Positions 34,085-42,796 of a DNA stretch of 64,000 nucleotides are shown here, one piece after another. The stretch is taken from the NCBI RefSeq assembly GCF_028737265.1, contig NZ_JAQZAK010000015.1, positions 1-64,000 of the forward strand. The letters are read 5' to 3'. The notes under the pieces are model-generated. The model had not been told where the DNA came from. It made no database searches and was given only the letters and a program-made list of their open reading frames with translations. Made by a program: the position numbers and the translations under genes. The DNA comes from Actinomycetospora callitridis (GTDB lineage Bacteria > Actinomycetota > Actinomycetes > Mycobacteriales > Pseudonocardiaceae). Numbering within the stretch: position 1 is the first letter of the stretch; each line of letters begins with the position of its first letter.

Positions 34085-34708
34085 ATGACGCCCGTGACGA
34101 CCGCCCAGGGTGCGCCGGCGCCTTCCTTCAGCGCGAGGATTCACTCCCTCAACCGGCCCAACGTCGTGAGCGTGGGGACCATCATCTGGCTCTCCAGCGA
34201 GCTGATGTTCTTCGCCGGGCTGTTCGCCATGTACTTCGTCGCGCGCGCGAACGCCACGGAGGGATGGCCACCGGAACCCACCGAGCTCGACGTGCCGTAC
34301 GCGCTGGTGAACACGATCATCCTCGTGGCCTCCTCGTTCACGTGCCAGTACGGCGTGTTCGCGGCGGAGCGCGGCGACGTGTTCGGCCTGCGCCGCTGGT
34401 ACGCGATCACGTTCGTGATGGGCACGATCTTCGTGCTCGGGCAGGTCCTCGAGTACCACACGCTCGTCACCGAGCACGCGACGACGATCTCCAGCAGCTC
34501 CTACGGGTCGGTCTTCTACATCACGACCGGGTTCCACGCGCTGCACGTCACGGGCGGTCTGATCGCGTTCATCCTGCTCATAGCCCGCACGTTCCTCAGT
34601 CGGTTCACACCGGCGCAGGCCACGGCGGCGATCGTCGTCTCGTACTACTGGCACTTCGTGGACGTGGTCTGGATCGGCCTGTTCGCGGTCATCTACTTCA
34701 TCCGCTGA
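34085..34708 (+). CDS. ctaE: cytochrome c oxidase subunit III
   Basis: A 207-residue subunit of the aa3 oxidase with five membrane helices. IHSLNRPNVVSVGTIIWLSS and ELMFFAGLFAMYF match actinobacterial CtaE (Rv2193); SVFYITTGFHALHVTGGLIA and YYWHFVDVVWIGLFAVIYFI are the last two helices. It is the first gene of the ctaE-qcrCAB operon. The ATG at 34085 lacks a good ribosome site; a GTG at 34094 is an alternative. Confidence 0.94.
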   Translation: MTPVTTAQGAPAPSFSARIHSLNRPNVVSVGTIIWLSSELMFFAGLFAMYFVARANATEGWPPEPTELDVPYALVNTIILVASSFTCQYGVFAAERGDVFGLRRWYAITFVMGTIFVLGQVLEYHTLVTEHATTISSSSYGSVFYITTGFHALHVTGGLIAFILLIARTFLSRFTPAQATAAIVVSYYWHFVDVVWIGLFAVIYFIR

Positions 34709-34783
34709 CCCGTGTCGGCGACCCCGCAAGCCCCGCAGGACCAACCGCACCACCACCGAGGAGAGCTCGAGGTTGGGCACCCG

Positions 34784-35608
34784 ATGAGTGACGAGAAGCC
34801 GCGATCCGCCCCCACCCGGGCACGTCGCGGGACGAAGATGCGCCGGCGCCTGTCCGGGATGCTGGCCCTGGGCGTCGCGCTGGTCGCCGTCGGCGGCCTG
34901 TACACGGTGTTCACCCCGGAGCCGGACCAGGCGCTCGCGGCCGACCCCGCGATCGTGCGCGAGGGCCAGCAGATCTACGACAACTCCTGCATCACGTGCC
35001 ACGGCACGAACCTGCAGGGCGTGGAGGGGCGCGGCCCCAGCCTCATCGGCGTCGGCGAGGCCTCGGTCTACTACCAGGTCTCCACCGGCCGGATGCCGCT
35101 CGCGGCCCAGGGTGCGGCGGCCGAGCGGAAGCCCCCGCGATTCGACGAGGCCCAGATCGACGCCCTCGGGGCGTTCATCCAGGCCAACGGCGGCGGTCCG
35201 GTGACGCCCGAGGAGAGCGGCGAGGCGCTGCGCGGCCGCGACCTCGGTCGCGGCGGTGAGCTCTTCCGCCTCAACTGCGCGTCGTGCCACAACTTCACCG
35301 GCCGTGGCGGCGCGCTGTCCCAGGGCAAGTTCGCGCCGAACCTCGACCCGGCGAGCGAGTCGCAGATCTACGCGGCGATGCTCTCGGGCCCGGCCAACAT
35401 GCCCACCTTCGCCGACACGCAGCTCTCCCCCGAGGAGAAGCGCGACATCATCGGCTACATCAAGTCGGTGGGCGCCGCGAACCCCGCGAAGAACCCCGGC
35501 GGCGCGGAGCTCGGTGGCTTCGGCCCCGTACCGGAGGGTGTCGTCGCGTTCTTCGTCGGTCTCGCCGCCCTCATCGGTATCTCTCTGTGGATCGGATCCC
35601 GCCAGTGA
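34784..35608 (+). CDS. qcrC: diheme cytochrome c subunit of the bc1 complex
   Basis: A 274-residue membrane-bound diheme cytochrome c. A membrane helix (about 24-42) is followed by two c-type domains with CITCH (69-73) and CASCH (165-169), and a C-terminal helix (VPEGVVAFFVGLAALIGISLWI). This diheme QcrC passes electrons directly to the aa3 oxidase in the actinobacterial III2-IV2 supercomplex, so no soluble cytochrome c is needed. The ATG at 34784 is chosen; a GTG at 34712 gives a 24-residue longer form. Overlaps qcrA by GTGA. Confidence 0.95.
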   Translation: MSDEKPRSAPTRARRGTKMRRRLSGMLALGVALVAVGGLYTVFTPEPDQALAADPAIVREGQQIYDNSCITCHGTNLQGVEGRGPSLIGVGEASVYYQVSTGRMPLAAQGAAAERKPPRFDEAQIDALGAFIQANGGGPVTPEESGEALRGRDLGRGGELFRLNCASCHNFTGRGGALSQGKFAPNLDPASESQIYAAMLSGPANMPTFADTQLSPEEKRDIIGYIKSVGAANPAKNPGGAELGGFGPVPEGVVAFFVGLAALIGISLWIGSRQ

Positions 35609-36774
35609 GCACGCGCCCCGCTGACCACGGCGCCAACGCGCCCACCGAGCCCCACCCCTCGGACGCCACCCCGCGCATCCCGTCGGACGACGAGCTCGCC
35701 CGGATGAGCACCGACGACCTCGTCCGTCTGGGCAACCAGATCGACGACCTCGAGGTCGTCTCGGACCGCGAGCGGTTCCCCGTGCCCGGCACCCGCGCCG
35801 AGAAGCGGGCCGAGCGCCAGGTCGCGGGCTGGTTCATCATCGCCGCCCTGGCGGGCGTCGCCTTCCTCGTGGCGTTCATCGCCTGGCCCTGGGAGTACCG
35901 AGGGCCCGGCGAGGAGGGAGGCATGCTCTATTCCCTCTACACGCCGGTCATCGGGTTCCTCTTCGGCCTCTCGGTGTTCGCGGTGGGCATGGGCGTGATC
36001 GCCTACTCGAAGAAGCTCCTGCCCGAGGACCTGACGATCCAGCAGCGTCACGACGGCCGGTCCTCCGAGGTCGACCGCCGCACCGCGGCCGCCCGCCTCG
36101 TCCAGACGGGTCAGCAGAGCGGCATCACGCGCCGCAAGCTCGTCTACCGGTCGATCGGTGCCGCCGGCGGGGTGCTCGGCCTCGGCGTGCTGGTGGCCGC
36201 CTTCGGGGGGCTCGTCAAGAACCCGTGGAAGGAGGGGCCCAACTCGCCCCTGCTCATCACGGGGTGGCACTCCGAGGACGGCGAGCGCGTCTACCTGCGG
36301 CGCGACACCGGTGAGTCCGAGCAGGTCGTGCTCGTGCGCCCCGGTGACCTCGCCCCGGGCGCGATCGAGACGGTCTACCCGTTCAAGGAGTCCCAGCGCT
36401 CGCACCCGGAGGAGCTCGCCGAGGAGCTCCACTCGGCCGACTCGCCCGTGATGCTCATCCACCTGCGGCCCGACGTCACCGTCATCAAGCGGGCCGGCCA
36501 GGAGGACTTCAACTACGGGGCGTTGTTCGCCTACTCCAAGATCTGCAGCCACATGGGCTGCCCCACGTCGCTGTACGAGGACCAGACCAACCGCATCCTC
36601 TGTCCCTGTCACCAGTCGCAGTTCCAGGCGAACGAGTACGCCAAGCCCGTCTTCGGCCCGGCGACCCGTCCACTGGCGCAACTGCCGATCTCGGTGGACG
36701 ATCAGGGGTATCTGTACGCGCGCAGCGACTTCATCGAACCGGTGGGTCCGGCGTTCTGGGAGCGAAGCTCATGA
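35605..36774 (+). CDS. qcrA: Rieske iron-sulfur subunit of the bc1 complex
   Basis: A 389-residue actinobacterial Rieske protein. A charged head (1-75) leads to three membrane helices (about 77-98, 109-135 and 180-200), unlike the single helix of proteobacterial Rieske proteins. The 2Fe-2S site is CSHMGC and CPCHQSQF in the C-terminal domain. It transfers electrons from quinol to the QcrC hemes. The GTG overlaps the qcrC stop, and its TGA overlaps the qcrB ATG, so qcrCAB are coupled throughout. Confidence 0.95.
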   Translation: MSTRPADHGANAPTEPHPSDATPRIPSDDELARMSTDDLVRLGNQIDDLEVVSDRERFPVPGTRAEKRAERQVAGWFIIAALAGVAFLVAFIAWPWEYRGPGEEGGMLYSLYTPVIGFLFGLSVFAVGMGVIAYSKKLLPEDLTIQQRHDGRSSEVDRRTAAARLVQTGQQSGITRRKLVYRSIGAAGGVLGLGVLVAAFGGLVKNPWKEGPNSPLLITGWHSEDGERVYLRRDTGESEQVVLVRPGDLAPGAIETVYPFKESQRSHPEELAEELHSADSPVMLIHLRPDVTVIKRAGQEDFNYGALFAYSKICSHMGCPTSLYEDQTNRILCPCHQSQFQANEYAKPVFGPATRPLAQLPISVDDQGYLYARSDFIEPVGPAFWERSS

Positions 36775-38453
36775 GTGCGATCACCACACCCACCCGTAGA
36801 GGCGGCGGCACGGCGATGAAGCTCGCCGGCACCGCCGCTGACGAGGCGGACAGCCGGTTCCACCCCGCCGGGCCCCTCCGTCGTCAGATCAACAAGGTCT
36901 TCCCCACGCACTGGTCGTTCATGCTGGGCGAGATCAACATGTACGCCTTCATCGTGCTGCTGATCTCGGGCACCTGGCTGGCGGTCTTCTACGACCCCTC
37001 GATGACCGAGGTCACCTACAGCGGCGTGTTCCAGCCGCTGCAGGGCGTCTCCATGAGCCGGGCGTACGAGTCGACGCTGGACATCTCGTTCGAGGTCCGC
37101 GGCGGCCTGTTCATCCGCCAGGTCCACCACTGGGCCGCGCTGCTCTACGTCGCGGCGATGATCGCGCACATGATGCGGACGTTCTTCACCGGAGCGTTCC
37201 GCCGCCCGCGCGAGACCAACTGGGCCCTCGGCGTCGTCCTGCTGCTCACCGGCATGATCGAGGGCTTCATCGGCTACTCGCTGCCCGACGACCTGCTCTC
37301 CGGCACCGGCATCCGCACGGGCGTCTCGGCGATCGTCATGTCGATCCCCGTGATCGGCACCTGGTTGCAGTTCGCGATCTTCGGCGGCGAGTACCCGGGC
37401 GACATCATCATCCCGCGTCTGTACATCGTCCACGTCTTCCTGCTGCCCGGGATCATCACCGCGGTCATCGCGGTGCACGTGGCACTGGTGTGGTTCCAGA
37501 AGCACACCCAGTTCCCCGGCCCGGGCCGCACCGAGCGCAACGTCGTCGGCGTCCGCATCCTGCCGACGTTCGCCACCAAGGCCGGCGGCTTCACCGTCGT
37601 CTCGGTGGGCCTCATGGCGGCGATGGGCGGCATTTTCCAGATCAACCCGATCTGGAACCTCGGCCCGTACAACCCGGCCAAGGTCTCAGCGGGCTCGCAG
37701 CCCGACTGGTACATGGCCGTGTTCGACGGCGCCGTCCGACTGTGGCCGTCGTGGGAGATGTACCTGTTCGGCCGGTACACGATCCCCGCGATCTTCTTCC
37801 CGGCCGTGATCGGCATGGGCATCCTCACCACGCTGCTCGCGCTCTACCCGATGATCGAGCGCAAGCTGACCGGCGACGACGCCCACCACAACCTGCTGCA
37901 GCGCCCGCGTGACGTCCCGGTGCGGACGGCCACCGGCATGATGGCCATGGCCTTCTACTTCTGGCTGGTCGTGGCGTGCGGCAACGACATCATCGGCTAC
38001 ACGTTCGACATCTCCCTGAACGTGATGACGTGGATCGGGCGCATCGGCCTGCTCGTGCTCCCGCCGCTCGTCTACTTCGCGACCTACCGGATCTGCCTGG
38101 GCCTCCAGCGCGGCGACCGCGAGGTGCTCGAGCACGGCATCGAGACCGGGCACATCAAGCGCCTGCCGCACGGTGAGTTCGTCGAGGTGCACCAGCCGCT
38201 GGGTGGCGTCGACGAGCACGGCCACGCCGTCCCGCTCGCCTACCAGGGCGCCAAGGTGCCGAAGCGCATGAACGACCTCGGCGCCGCGGGCCAGCCCCTC
38301 AAGGGCGGCTGGTTCCGTCCGGACCCGGCCGACGAGCAGGAAGCCCTCACCGGTGGTCACGGTGGCGGCGACCCGCTGGAGGTCGAGCCCGGCGAGCAGC
38401 GCGAGCTCGCCGGCCGCCCGGACGCCGGGCGCCCGCGCGACATCCAGGAGTAG
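36771..38453 (+). CDS. qcrB: cytochrome b subunit of the bc1 complex
   Basis: A 560-residue cytochrome b with about nine membrane helices. Heme-ligand His pairs are in QVHHWAALLYVAAMIAHMMR and in IVHVFLLPGIITAVIAVH. The quinol-site motif is QPDWY, as in actinobacteria, in place of PEWY. The last 110 residues (after ATYRICLGLQRGDRE) are a hydrophilic cytoplasmic extension with His and Gly-rich parts, normal for this phylum. It starts within the qcrA stop (ATGA). Last gene of the operon. Confidence 0.95.
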   Translation: MSAITTPTRRGGGTAMKLAGTAADEADSRFHPAGPLRRQINKVFPTHWSFMLGEINMYAFIVLLISGTWLAVFYDPSMTEVTYSGVFQPLQGVSMSRAYESTLDISFEVRGGLFIRQVHHWAALLYVAAMIAHMMRTFFTGAFRRPRETNWALGVVLLLTGMIEGFIGYSLPDDLLSGTGIRTGVSAIVMSIPVIGTWLQFAIFGGEYPGDIIIPRLYIVHVFLLPGIITAVIAVHVALVWFQKHTQFPGPGRTERNVVGVRILPTFATKAGGFTVVSVGLMAAMGGIFQINPIWNLGPYNPAKVSAGSQPDWYMAVFDGAVRLWPSWEMYLFGRYTIPAIFFPAVIGMGILTTLLALYPMIERKLTGDDAHHNLLQRPRDVPVRTATGMMAMAFYFWLVVACGNDIIGYTFDISLNVMTWIGRIGLLVLPPLVYFATYRICLGLQRGDREVLEHGIETGHIKRLPHGEFVEVHQPLGGVDEHGHAVPLAYQGAKVPKRMNDLGAAGQPLKGGWFRPDPADEQEALTGGHGGGDPLEVEPGEQRELAGRPDAGRPRDIQE

Positions 38454-38468
38454 ATCGTCCGCACGACA

Positions 38469-38501
38469 CGGGCCGGGAGCGTCATCGACGCTCCCGGCCC
38501 G
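38469..38501 (+). terminator. terminator of the ctaE-qcrCAB operon
   Basis: Perfect 14-bp stem CGGGCCGGGAGCGT / ACGCTCCCGGCCCG with a 5-nt loop, 15 bp after the qcrB stop, followed by TCGTCGTTGT. Confidence 0.9.
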
Positions 38502-39073
38502 TCGTCGTTGTCGGGTCCTCCCCCGGCGCCCGGACGCCGGGAGGGCGTGCACCGCTGGTGCAAGCCCTGCGTCCACGCTGGCACTGAACGCCAGGATCGC
38601 CACAGCGTCGCTCGAGCGACACGCCGAGGACAGCGCGGCGGGCTCGTGAGCGGCTCCGGGTGGACGGGAGAGGCGCCCACCCATGCCCTGAGCGCCTCAC
38701 AGGGCCTCTGAGGCCACGGCCAGCTCGCTCACCGGGGACGGGCGCGGGTGCCGCGGGGCTCGTCATCCGGTCGCGCTCTGCTCCTGCGGCTCGCCGGGCA
38801 CCTGGTGCTCGTCGCTCGGGGTCAAGCTCAGCGACCTCCGCGCCGCTCGACCTCCGTCGCCGACGGCCCGCGGGCCGCCGGCCCCAGACCCTCGATCAGC
38901 AGGCGAGAACACACCGTCCGAGTGCCGCTGCCGGGGCCTCTCGACCTGGTGATCTCCCGACCGAGCGCGCCCGCCGGGCCCCGCTGACACGAACGCGCCG
39001 TTCGCACGCATAGAAGCAGCGAACGGCGCGTTCGCTCCACCGACCCCGCCCGCCCGACCCAGGCGCACACACA
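38502..39073. other. noncoding spacer between qcrB and ctaF
   Basis: No credible gene: the open frames here have no recognisable domain or ribosome site. It holds small palindromes (CCCGGCG/CGCCGGG at 38522-38541, GCACC/GGTGC at 38549-38561, GGCCTCTGAGGCC at 38703-38715) and the dispersed element at 38990. M. tuberculosis has mmpS3 and another gene at this place; neither is here. Confidence 0.65.
38990..39034. repeat. dispersed palindromic element, copy D
   Basis: Perfect 15-bp inverted repeat CGAACGCGCCGTTCG / CGAACGGCGCGTTCG around a 15-nt spacer containing GCATAGAAGCAG. The best-preserved of four copies in the window. Confidence 0.9.
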
Positions 39074-39110
39074 CCACAGCCCCGCTCCGGCGGACGGAGC
39101 GGGGCTGTGG
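39074..39110 (-). terminator. terminator of the ctaC-ctaF operon
   Basis: Perfect 15-bp stem CCACAGCCCCGCTCC / GGAGCGGGGCTGTGG, 7-nt loop, 57 bp past the ctaF stop. Three copies of GAGGGCCTGT (or GAGGGCCTCC) lie in tandem at 39119-39148 between the gene and the hairpin. Confidence 0.85.
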
Positions 39111-39166
39111 GGGCGTCTGAGGGCCTGTGAGGGCCTGTGAGGGCCTCCGAGAGACCCGCGGGCGAC

Positions 39167-39565
39167 CTAGTGCGCCGAGGGACCCGCGTGGTACTCGAAC
39201 ACGAGGCCGCAGATGGCGATGATGAGGGCGACGCCGGCGAGGACGATCAGCCACCACTGCCACAGCGCGATGCCGAAGCCCGTGAGGGCGGTGCCGCCCG
39301 CGACGGCGATGGGCCAGTAGCTCCCGGGGCTGAAGAAGCCCAGGTCGCCGGCGCCGTCGGACACCTCGGCCTCGGGGTTGTCCTCGGGCCGCTCCTCGAG
39401 CCGCCGGGCGACGAAGCGGAAGTACGTGCCGACGATGAGGGTCAGGCCGCCGGTCAGCGTCAGGGCGACGATGCCGACCTCCTCGCCCGAGAGGATGCCG
39501 TACACGATCGCGCAGACGAAGCAGAAGACCGTGAGGATCTCGAAGATGCGGGATTCGACCTTCAC
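39167..39565 (-). CDS. ctaF: cytochrome c oxidase subunit IV
   Basis: A 132-residue actinobacterial CtaF with four membrane helices in two pairs: RIFEILTVFCFVCAIVYGI and GIVALTLTGGLTLIVGTYF, then YWPIAVAGGTALTGFGIAL and WWLIVLAGVALIIAICGLVF. FRFVARRLEERPEDNPEAEV links the halves. Equivalent to Rv2199c. It starts with GTG at 39565, 34 bp after ctaC, so the two form one transcript. Confidence 0.94.
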   Translation of the reverse strand: MKVESRIFEILTVFCFVCAIVYGILSGEEVGIVALTLTGGLTLIVGTYFRFVARRLEERPEDNPEAEVSDGAGDLGFFSPGSYWPIAVAGGTALTGFGIALWQWWLIVLAGVALIIAICGLVFEYHAGPSAH

Positions 39566-39599
39566 CGGGTCCTCGCTCTCGACAGGGTGGGGCGGGCGG

Positions 39600-40544
39600 T
39601 CACTTGAACGCCTGCCGGGCGGTCGGGTCCGGGTTGGCGGGCTGCGTGGTGATCGACTCGGGGTTGCAGAGCTCGCCGCAGTTCATCGCCGCGAGGGCGG
39701 CGTTGGTGGTGAAGCCCTGCCCCGTCTGCGGGTCGATCCGCTGGCGGATCTGGAGGAACTGCTCGAACTGCGCCGGCGGCAGCGCCCGGACCTCGAAGTT
39801 CATCATCGAGTGGTAGGCGCCGCAGAACTCCGCGCAGCGGCCGACGAAGGCACCGGGACGCTCGATCCGGTCGATGACCCAGGTGTTCTTCTGGTCGTTC
39901 TCCTCCGGGTACGGCATGACGTCGCGCTTGAAGAGGAACTCCGGCACCCAGAAGGAGTGGATGACGTCCTTCGACTCCTGGGTGAACGCGATCGGCCGGT
40001 CGACGGGCAGCACCAGGATCGGCACGGAGGTCGTGGTGCCGACGACGGAGGCCGGGAGCCCGTTGGGCGCGATGGTCTGCGGATAGCCGAACTCCCAGTT
40101 CCACTGGAACCCGGTGATCGTCACCTGCAGTTCGTTGCCCTCCGCATCGCGGTCGACGACGTTCTGCACGACGACGGTGAAGTAGAAGAGCACCGCGACG
40201 ATCACCAGCGGCACGACCGTGAGCACGAGCTCGAGCGGCAGGTTGTACTGGAACTGGCGCGGGAGGTCGGACGCGCCGGCGCGCTTGCGGTGGAAGGCGA
40301 CGGTCCAGGCCGTGAGACCCCACACGATGACGCCGACGACCAGGGCGGCGACCGCGGCCCAGGTCCAGAGCGTGCGCATCTGCGTGGCCTCGGGCGTGAC
40401 GCCGACCGGCCAGCCGAAGCGGAGGACCTCGTCCACCGAGCACCCGGAGGTGGTCACCGCCACGACGACGGCGGCCGCAGTCAGTCCCAGCACCCGGCGT
40501 GCGCGCCCGGTGCGGGCCCGGGGCGGCGTCCCATCTCGGCGCAC
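39600..40544 (-). CDS. ctaC: cytochrome c oxidase subunit II (lipoprotein)
   Basis: A 314-residue subunit carrying the CuA centre. A basic head and signal VLGLTAAAVVVAVTTSGC give a lipidated Cys (35). Two membrane helices (about 56-80 and 98-120) precede the cupredoxin domain. CuA ligands are His in VIHSFWVPEF and the set in CAEFCGAYHSMM. It receives electrons from QcrC. The GTG at 40544 is preferred because AGGAGG lies 12 nt upstream; a GTG ten codons further is possible. Divergent from asnB. Confidence 0.94.
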   Translation of the reverse strand: MRRDGTPPRARTGRARRVLGLTAAAVVVAVTTSGCSVDEVLRFGWPVGVTPEATQMRTLWTWAAVAALVVGVIVWGLTAWTVAFHRKRAGASDLPRQFQYNLPLELVLTVVPLVIVAVLFYFTVVVQNVVDRDAEGNELQVTITGFQWNWEFGYPQTIAPNGLPASVVGTTTSVPILVLPVDRPIAFTQESKDVIHSFWVPEFLFKRDVMPYPEENDQKNTWVIDRIERPGAFVGRCAEFCGAYHSMMNFEVRALPPAQFEQFLQIRQRIDPQTGQGFTTNAALAAMNCGELCNPESITTQPANPDPTARQAFK

Positions 40545-40794
40545 TGCTGCTGCCTTCCTCCTCGCACGGTGCACGCCGTCCGACCAGGGGCCGAGGACGG
40601 CTCCGGAGGGTGCGGCGAGCGGCCCGGCGACCCGGGCCCCGACGTCGGAGCGGAGACTATCCGAGCGAGCCACTACGCGCTGTCGGAGGGGCGCGCGGGG
40701 TGTCACGGAGCGGCACATCGCGGTCGTCATACTGAGCGCATCCCGCCCGTCGGGGCGGTGGCGTGGCCCCGGAACCGGAGGTGTCAGCGGACGC

Positions 40795-42702
40795 GTGTGC
40801 GGCCTGATGGGATTGATCACGCCCGGCGGTGAGGGCGCGGCGCGTGCCGACGCGGTGCGGGCGAGCCTCGAGTGCATGCGCCACCGCGGGCCGGACGAGT
40901 CCGGCGTGTGGCACGACGACGACGTGGCGCTGGGGTTCAACCGGCTCTCGATCATCGACGTCGAGGGCTCGCACCAGCCGCTGACCTACGCGAGCGATCG
41001 CTACCGCATCGTCTTCAACGGCGAGATCTACAACTACCTCGAGCTGCGCGAGGAGCTGGCGCGCGACCACGGCGCACGGTTCGTCACCGACGGGGACACC
41101 GAGGCCATCGTCGCGGCCTACGACGTCTGGGGTCCCGACGCGGTCCGCCGCCTGCGCGGCATGTTCGCGTTCCTGATCTGGGACACCCACGAGCGCGTGC
41201 TCTTCGGCGCCCGTGACCCGTTCGGCATCAAGCCCCTCTTCGTCTCCGCCGGCCCGCACGGCGTGGCCTTCGCCAGCGAGAAGAAGAGCCTGCTCGACCT
41301 GGCGAAGGGCCTCGGCGAGCCGACCACCGCGCCCGACCCGACCGCGCTGCAGCACTACCTGCAGCTGCAGTACGTGCCGGAGCCGCTCTCGCTGCACCGC
41401 TCGATCCGCCGCGTCGAGTCGGGGACGAGCTTCACCGTCTCCCCCGGCGAGCCGATGGCGACGGAGCGCTACTTCGTCCCGACCTTCGACGAGAAGCCGG
41501 TCGACGACGAGGCCCGCGTGCACGCCGAGATCACCGAGGTCCTGCGCGACTCGGTGGCCAAGCACATGCGCGCCGACGTCACCGTGGGCGCGTTCCTCTC
41601 CGGGGGCATCGACTCCACGGTCATCGCCGCGCTCGCCAAGGAGCACAACCCGGACCTCATCACCTTCACCACGGGCTTCGAGCGCGACGGCTACTCCGAG
41701 GTCGACGTCGCCCACGAGTCGGCCGAAGCGATCGGCGTGCGCCACGTCGTCCGCACCGTCACCGCCCAGGAGATGATGGACGCGCTGCCGCTCATCGTCT
41801 GGTACCTCGACGACCCGGTGGCCGACCCCGCGCTGGTCCCCCTGTGGTTCGTGGCCCGCGAAGCCCGCAAGCACGTGAAGGTCGTGCTCTCCGGCGAGGG
41901 CGCCGACGAGCTGTTCGGCGGCTACACGATCTACAAGGAGCCGCTCTCGCTCGCGCCGTTCGAGAAGCTGCCCGGGGCGGTGCGCAAGCTCGCCGGGTCG
42001 CTGTCGGCGAAGCTGCCCGACGGCATGCGCGGCAAGGACCTCCTGCGCCGCGGCGCGCTCCCCCTCGAGGAGCGCTACTACGGCAACGCGCGCATCTTCC
42101 GCAACGACCAGCTCGCCGCGGTCCTGCGCGGGCACGACCCCGAGCTCTCGCACGTCGACATCACCGCCCCGCTCTACGCCGACTCGGGCTCCTGGGACCC
42201 GGTGGCGCGGATGCAGCACGTCGACCTCTTCACCTGGCTGCGCGGCGACATCCTCGTCAAGGCCGACAAGATGACGATGGCCAACTCCCTCGAGCTGCGC
42301 GTGCCGTTCCTCGACAAGGAGGTCTTCGAGGTCGCGTCGCACCTGCCGACCGACCAGAAGGTCGCCCACGGCACCACGAAGTACGCGCTGCGCCGGGCGA
42401 TCGAGGGCATCGTGCCGCCCCACGTGCTGAACCGCCGCAAGCTCGGGTTCCCGGTGCCGATCCGCCACTGGCTCGCCCACGACATGCTCGAGTGGGCCCG
42501 GGAGATCGTCCGCGACTCCCAGACCGACGCGATCCTCGACAAGGCCGCCGTGCTGCGCCTCATCGACGACCACCGCGCCGGCCCCGTCGACCACTCGCGG
42601 CGGATCTGGACGATCCTGGTGTTCATGCTCTGGCACGGCATCTTCGTCGAGGAGCGCATCCGCCCCGCGATCCCGGAGCCGAACTACCCGGTGTATGCGT
42701 GA
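40795..42702 (+). CDS. asnB: glutamine-dependent asparagine synthase-type amidotransferase
   Basis: A 635-residue AsnB-type enzyme. The start must be the GTG at 40795, because the next residue is the Cys2 nucleophile of the glutaminase domain (CGLMGLI). MRHRGPDESG, NRLSIIDVEG and VFNGEIYNYLELRE continue that domain. The synthetase part has the pyrophosphate loop SGGIDSTV and SGEGADELFGGY. In the related actinobacterium Corynebacterium the homologue LtsA amidates the diaminopimelate of peptidoglycan, so a wall function is as likely as asparagine supply. The 250-bp divergent region 40545-40794 holds CATACT (a weak -10) and nothing else. Confidence 0.93.
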   Translation: MCGLMGLITPGGEGAARADAVRASLECMRHRGPDESGVWHDDDVALGFNRLSIIDVEGSHQPLTYASDRYRIVFNGEIYNYLELREELARDHGARFVTDGDTEAIVAAYDVWGPDAVRRLRGMFAFLIWDTHERVLFGARDPFGIKPLFVSAGPHGVAFASEKKSLLDLAKGLGEPTTAPDPTALQHYLQLQYVPEPLSLHRSIRRVESGTSFTVSPGEPMATERYFVPTFDEKPVDDEARVHAEITEVLRDSVAKHMRADVTVGAFLSGGIDSTVIAALAKEHNPDLITFTTGFERDGYSEVDVAHESAEAIGVRHVVRTVTAQEMMDALPLIVWYLDDPVADPALVPLWFVAREARKHVKVVLSGEGADELFGGYTIYKEPLSLAPFEKLPGAVRKLAGSLSAKLPDGMRGKDLLRRGALPLEERYYGNARIFRNDQLAAVLRGHDPELSHVDITAPLYADSGSWDPVARMQHVDLFTWLRGDILVKADKMTMANSLELRVPFLDKEVFEVASHLPTDQKVAHGTTKYALRRAIEGIVPPHVLNRRKLGFPVPIRHWLAHDMLEWAREIVRDSQTDAILDKAAVLRLIDDHRAGPVDHSRRIWTILVFMLWHGIFVEERIRPAIPEPNYPVYA

Positions 42703-42748
42703 ACGTGCCGGACGTAACGGTGCGGTCCCTCTGATGGCGGCTTTCACC

Positions 42749-42754
42749 TAGGGT
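42749..42754 (+). promoter_or_regulatory. -10 hexamer of the PfkB kinase gene
   Basis: TAGGGT, giving a 5' end near 42761 and a leader of about 36 nt with GAGAGG before the ATG at 42797. Confidence 0.5.
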
Positions 42755-42796
42755 CGAACGTTGGTCCGAAGGACGTACCGCCAGCGAGAGGCATCC

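Noticed and set aside
38508..39013. Short frames in the qcrB-ctaF spacer
   Set aside because: No ribosome sites, no recognisable domain, and they cross the palindromic element.
42761..42796. TTG at 42761 as a leaderless start of the PfkB kinase, directly after TAGGGT
   Set aside because: It would add 12 residues not seen in the family, while the ATG at 42797 has a GAGAGG site and the conserved N-terminus.
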